Shown here one piece after another: positions 12,704 to 64,000 of a stretch of 64,000 nt of DNA. The notes below the pieces were generated by a model that was not told the origin of the DNA, searched no databases, and worked only from the letters and a program-made list of their open reading frames with translations. Position numbers and translations under genes: made by a program. Origin of the DNA: Aptenodytes patagonicus (taxonomy: Eukaryota; Chordata; Aves; Sphenisciformes; Spheniscidae). The stretch is from contig NC_134949.1 of assembly GCF_965638725.1 (NCBI RefSeq), forward strand, positions 122,386,294 through 122,450,293, read 5' to 3'. Positions within the stretch are counted from its first letter, which is position 1. The number at the start of each line of letters is the position of its first letter.

Positions 12704-12724
12704 CACGTGACTAGGCGACACGTG
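12704..12724. promoter_or_regulatory. two CACGTG E-boxes 15 bases apart
   Basis: CACGTG at 12704-12709 and again at 12719-12724. Canonical E-boxes bind MYC/MAX, USF and MiT/TFE factors, and de novo purine genes are established MYC targets. Occupancy here is inference. Confidence 0.55.
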
Positions 12725-12801
12725 GACGGGCTGAGAGAGCCGGGAGGCGCGGGAGGGGCGTGTTCTCAGCGCGCGTGAGCGGGTGGCGGGCCGGCCGGCC
12801 G

Positions 12802-12811
12802 GCGCATGCGC
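12802..12811. promoter_or_regulatory. NRF-1 palindrome
   Basis: A perfect GCGCATGCGC, the core NRF-1 (alpha-PAL) site. NRF-1 also drives the bidirectional PPAT/PAICS purine promoter in vertebrates, so its presence in a purine-gene divergent promoter fits. Confidence 0.65.
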
Positions 12812-12854
12812 ACTGCAGCGGGGAAGAGGCAGGGGTGGGGAGTCTCAGCGGCGT

Positions 12855-12868
12855 CCAACATGGCGCCG
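12855..12868 (+). promoter_or_regulatory. YY1-like initiator motif
   Basis: CCAACATGGCGCC resembles the YY1 ATGGCG core that often marks start sites of CpG-island genes. It sits 24 bases before the proposed exon 1 donor, so it would be within or just upstream of the 5' UTR exon. Its ATG could also open a short upstream frame. Confidence 0.4.
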
Positions 12869-12892
12869 GGGTTGGCGTGGCAACGGCTCTCG

Positions 12893-38872
<25,980 letters not shown>

Positions 38873-39764
38873 CCAGGTTAATGAGCGGCTTGCTCTCTGC
38901 TCATCTTTCCCTCCTCCCTCCTCCTCCTTGCCCTTGATGTGCTTCTCTCTGACTGCAGGCATATCAGCGTCACAGGTTTCCATTTGGAGCTGTGATCCTT
39001 TTCCCTTAACTCGCAGCTTTAGTTACACTCCTTTTGCAAAATCGGCGGTGGCAGCCAAGCTATCATTTCAGATTTTAAATTTCTTTGGTCTGTTTTTTCA
39101 TCTGTAAAGGAGATATACTGTGTTACAAATCAAAGAGGGGCTTAAGCTGTGAAAATGGTCTAATGCTTCAGAGGGAAATTAATTCTTCTGAGGGATCAAT
39201 TTTTGTTGGCTGCATCATGTTGCAGAGCCCCAGGAGCTTCACAAAGCAACCACAAACACGAACCATGCTGCTGCAAGAGGGTGACCAGCTACTGTTGGGT
39301 GGAAGGGGCCAGACATGTCGCGGCAGATCAGAAGGAGAGGAGGGCATGTAAATGTGCACCAGTGTGGGAGCCAGAGTCTAGTGAGCTGCCAAGCAGGAGA
39401 TCCAAAGGCCAAAAAGGCAAGGAACCTTTAGAAGGCAAAACAAAATGAAACAAACTCCCCTTCACGGATTATTTGTCAATATCATGTAATAGTGCCTACC
39501 GAACATACATCTAGACACTTTCCCCTGCTCCTTGAAAGGGAGCGGCGCATAGGCATTGCCTGAATTTCATATTAAAATATTTGGATCTTGAGGGATGAAA
39601 ATTTGATTAGAGGGACTAGAAACACCAGATTTCAGGCGTTTTTCTTCCTTCATCCTTGAAATCAGCAGAACAAGACATCCTCAGCTTAACTTGCAGTAGC
39701 AGGAAAATATCAGTTTTCTTTGTTGACTGAATGATTGGCTTGGTCCAGAGGGTCGCTGCTGTTA

Positions 39765-39770
39765 AATAAA
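39765..39770 (+). promoter_or_regulatory. candidate proximal poly(A) signal, GART-like gene
   Basis: AATAAA about 0.9 kb past the stop codon at 38872, followed by T-rich sequence (ACCTTTTTCTGTGGG), a reasonable downstream element. Confidence 0.5.
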
Positions 39771-40405
39771 ACCTTTTTCTGTGGGAGTTTATTTTATATC
39801 TCCCAGAATAATGACTTGCATGCAAGTAACAGATCAGAGGAAGAAAGCTAGCTAAGAAGCTACTTGAACAAACTAGAAAAGAAGTAGCCAGAGCTGGATT
39901 TTCCAGAAGAGGGATCACTAATGGCCGTTAGATGCTGTGAAAAAAATGTATTCTTGTTTTGGTATTACCTGTACTGTACTAGTAAGGGACATACTGTATA
40001 TCTCACTCTTGGCTGTATCAGGCTGTTTGAGAGCATGTGTCAGCTCCGGTTAAGTAGTCTAAATTTTTTGGTTTTTTTTTAATGTGTAGCTAGTGGTGTT
40101 TCAGTAGTTAGGGAGGGGAGAAAAAATCAGCTCCCTCCTGTAAGCGCTGCCAGTTATGTACAGAAATCTGTATTTGTCTCTTGCACTCCAACGACTGGAG
40201 CAAGGAACGTGCATTTTTTGTGATCTGGGAGAAATAGGAAGAACTGTAACAAGGCAAGATTAACAAATGTTTGGTATATGTAGATAATGTTTATGATAAA
40301 CACATTGCTTAGTTTGCTTTCGGTCTGTCGTAACTGTGTAGTAACTTCACATTTTGTATTGTTTGAATTGCGTAGCATGCATGACTGAACGTTCCAGCCC
40401 TAACA

Positions 40406-40411
40406 AATAAA
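40406..40411 (+). promoter_or_regulatory. candidate distal poly(A) signal, GART-like gene
   Basis: AATAAA in CTAACAAATAAAATG, with a TG-rich stretch (TGCTAGTTATTGTGCTCC) 15-45 bases downstream. It would give a 3' UTR of about 1.55 kb. Confidence 0.45.
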
Positions 40412-41407
40412 ATGTTATAAGAGACTAAGGTGCTAGTTATTGTGCTCCGATAGGTCTCCAGACTATCACCATGGTATCGAACAACTCTCTAATTGTGTTC
40501 CTGGCATCCCTCTGAGACTGGGTGCGGTGATAGGCTATTAACCTATTTATTCTTTTTTACAGGCTGGTAATTGAAGCAAAGCCGTCTAAGATCCAGTTCA
40601 CAATGAAATTTCTTTTTATGCATTTGTAGAAATGCAGATAGGTGCTTAAATGCCATTTGTCGTCAGCCTTAGACGGCAAAATACCCGAGTCTTGCTCAAG
40701 ACGTCTGTGATGGAACGGGGTGTTGGATTTGGGGCTCCCAGGTCTTCTGCTATTGGCCTTCCTGGCAGCTATCAAACTGCTTTTGTCGGTAATGTTGTAT
40801 TTATTAACTGTACAGGTAGCCATTTCACCCCTAGTAATCTTACTTCTTCTAATGTGCGAGTTAATTTAAGTACAGTTCCTTTTGACTTGTAAAAGGTTCG
40901 CTGTGTCACGGCTAAGGCACTGAACTTGTGCAGACTGAACCCCTGCCAGAGCTGGATGCTCCCCGCATCTTTTACATTCCCACTGAGACAGGCTGGATTT
41001 CAAGCCTTGGCGAGCACTTTGCCTGCGGGGGAGGACAGGTTTGTACAGAAAAGTGCTGGGCTGAAGACTTGACTTTTATTCTTTGCCCTTTACAAGCAAA
41101 TTAAATTTGACCATGTCATTTTCCTCTGTATTTGCTTGAGCTTCATCCTCGGTGACAGATGATGACAGGAATAATTTCTCTACAAGTTTCTTCATCACGG
41201 ACCATCTGGCCACTGAAACAGTCAGGTCACCACACTCCACGAATCATTACTAACTGAGGCAGGATCGCACACGTCTGTAACCTCACAAACTGATTTACAG
41301 TTGCTGTACTGTAGACGAAGTTAGATTCCGTTTCACAAACTCCTCCTCCAGCTTATACCCCTACTAAAGGAATTCCAAGGAAAGATTTTGATATTTAATT
41401 TTTCAAC

Positions 41408-41413
41408 TTTATT
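41408..41413 (-). promoter_or_regulatory. candidate poly(A) signal of canonical GART
   Basis: Minus-strand AATAAAG, about 1.25 kb past the stop at 42661. A second minus-strand hexamer at 41075-41080 and a third at 40546-40551 are possible distal sites, the last lying close to the plus-strand distal site. Confidence 0.45.
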
Positions 41414-42660
41414 AGACTTTACTTCAAATCCAAATTGCGATTACGTCAACATGGAAGTACCATAAGGACATCGGTGCACAGAATACAAATCAGCTTTCTC
41501 TGTATTAAAGGGGAGCTCTAAAACATACATAGTCAGCGTCAGTCAGGTGCTTCTGGTTTGTATGGGGGAAAATTGATTATTTTACTAAATACATCAAAAT
41601 GTTCTCACAGCTATGCTAAAACATTAAAAGAAAACCAAGTGCTTTTTCGCACGAGTTCAGCTGTGCAAAAAACCTTACCGTTTTCAGAATGCTAACATTT
41701 ACGGGGTTTCCATCAGTATTATTCCAGGTGAAAATACTGTTCCAAGAATAAAGGCACTTAACTTCAGCAGAATTTCTGAAGAATGTCTCACAAGCCAAGA
41801 CCACATTTTGTATCTAGTCCTAACTCCCTTTCTACTTGTTCAAAAAAAAAAAACCAAAACCCAACAAACCAAACCCCACCCAACTCTTTTGGCTCTGAAC
41901 AAATCTCTGAGGGGAACGCATTTGTGGATTCACATGGGATGCTTGAAGGCAAATGGTCAGCAGATATTTAATTCTGTTTAGCATCTGACGGCTAGCAGGT
42001 CCAATATTTGAAATTATGGGATATGTCCAGAGAATCTGGGCCAGACAAGATCTACCAACATTAAAACAGAAATTATATGGAAAAAATCCATTTCATTATC
42101 TGCAGGAATAGTTAGTGTTCCGGGAGGCCAGTTTTTCTTGTTTTGGCTAGAGATTTTTATGAGTAAAGTTTTTTGCCTTTAGCTGTCTCTTCCACTGAAC
42201 TAGTTCCAGTACTTTCCTCGCAAACACTTCACAGCACATGACAAGAGAATCCCCTGTTACAGGCTGTATGGTCTGTTGGAGAGTAATACTGATGTTCTTA
42301 AGTAAACCTCAGAGATGCTCAGATCTCTCTGTAACCAACTGAATGTTTTTTGTTTGTTAAGAAAGTGATTGAGAACCAAAATGTTGGCCAAGGAAGTGGT
42401 TATAATTAGGAAGTGTGTAACAGAGCCATTGCTGAAACTACTGAGAACAGCCCCCTGCCTTGATACTCCCATTTCTGGCTTTCTCTGGATTCTACTTCGA
42501 ATCTTCAACCATCTGAGTGAGAACATGACATGGTAAACTCTATGTTGAAAACACTTTGTAAAGAGAATACAGTGTGCGTGTTATTAGGCTGTGACCTCTG
42601 TGTTGACCAGTTAAGGCACCCCAGCTGTCCCATCTGAGGACCTTCACGGACATGCTGCTC

Positions 42661-63410
<20,750 letters not shown>

Positions 63411-64000
63411 CTAATAAAACAGGATCAGAAAACAGTGTTTGTAAAAAGGGAGCGCATGATTTTTCCTACTGTGATGGCTAGCGTTTTTAAGAGCCAAGCA
63501 GAACACTTGGATGGTCTCTTGCTTACTCCAAAATGTTTCATACAACAGATATCTAGTATTTTTTCCTCTCTCCTCAGACAACATACCACAGCATTAAAAC
63601 AACTGTCTGCATTTCTTCAGACACTTTTCCGTGCTTAGATCTACATGTGCAAGCAATCCCACTGGCTTCACTGGAACAAACCATTTGCACAGACGTACTG
63701 GCATTTAGGTAAGGCCTCCCAAAGACAAATCACGGTTGGAAAGTATAGTGATCAGTGATCAAATGTTATTCAATAAACAAGATTAATAGCTTTCTATACG
63801 AACAAAACCTATAGTTTTTTTGAACTTAAAAAAGAAAAATCTCTGATGACACAGGTGAATAGAAAGCAAAGTAAGTTCTTTTGCAAATAGTTCCTTGCCA
63901 AACAGAAACCAAACTACCTTGAGGTACAGCAAGTGAATAAGCTCATCATTAGCTTAGTTTGGCACAAGATAAAAATGTGGTTTTAAGCACTTAGTTCTAA
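63411..64000 (-). other. GART intron running off the window
   Basis: Upstream of the acceptor at 63411-63412 (minus strand TTTTATTAG). It contains no coding exon; the preceding exon, homologous to 21951-22076 of the paralog, must lie beyond the edge. Confidence 0.6.

Larger units (their letters stand above)
38873..42660. other. convergent intergenic spacer with both 3' UTRs
   Basis: Holds the 3' UTRs of the GART-like gene (from the left) and of canonical GART (from the right). No further coding exon, RNA gene or large repeat is recognisable. The poly(A) signals are listed separately. If the distal signals are used, the two transcripts approach or overlap near 40.4-41.4 kb. Confidence 0.6.

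Noticed and set aside
12157-12778. Open frames over CpG island 2
   Set aside because: GC-composition artefacts at a promoter, with no conserved motif.

Overview
This window looks like avian nuclear DNA, probably from a neoavian bird. It carries 3' fragments of CR1 LINEs, a solo LTR of a type common in bird genomes, CpG-island promoters and multi-exon genes with GT-AG introns. The gene order matches the conserved vertebrate block TMEM50B - DNAJC28 - GART. There is no bacterial or viral gene organisation.

Layout. (1) 1-9.2 kb is mostly non-coding: a CR1 fragment (about 1075-1900), an AT-rich palindromic repeat, and a CpG island (about 3560-4640) that by synteny should be the TMEM50B promoter. 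(2) 9383-10501, minus strand, is DNAJC28 with its coding region in one exon. (3) 11.95-12.9 kb is a second CpG island with NRF-1 and paired CACGTG motifs, placed as a divergent promoter for DNAJC28 (left) and a GART-like gene (right). (4) 17018-38872, plus strand, is a complete GART-like gene of 21 coding exons, 1033 residues, uninterrupted. (5) 38.9-42.7 kb is a convergent spacer with poly(A) signals on both strands. (6) 42661-63410, minus strand, is the canonical GART gene (GARS-AIRS-GART trifunctional purine enzyme). Its last 15 coding exons are here and the first six lie beyond position 64000.

Main discovery. The two GART genes face each other tail to tail. The minus-strand copy keeps every signature residue I can check. 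The plus-strand copy keeps the exon structure, splice sites and an open frame of 1034 codons. It has nevertheless lost key catalytic or ligand-binding motifs in all three domains: the ATP-grasp loop and Mg ligands of GARS, the [14 protein letters not shown] and AHITGGG motifs of AIRS, and the catalytic His and Asp of GAR transformylase. An ordinary pseudogene this diverged would be expected to carry stops and frameshifts, so a retained trifunctional pseudoenzyme with a non-catalytic role is the best reading. A 74-bp identical stretch around one AIRS exon suggests that gene conversion still acts between the inverted copies.

Regulation. Canonical GART keeps the layout for the known short GARS-only product: a stop codon right at the intron start and a poly(A) signal about 70 bases later. 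The paralog has shrunk this intron to 135 bases with no such signal. The paralog also has a 28-residue C-terminal tail absent from its partner.
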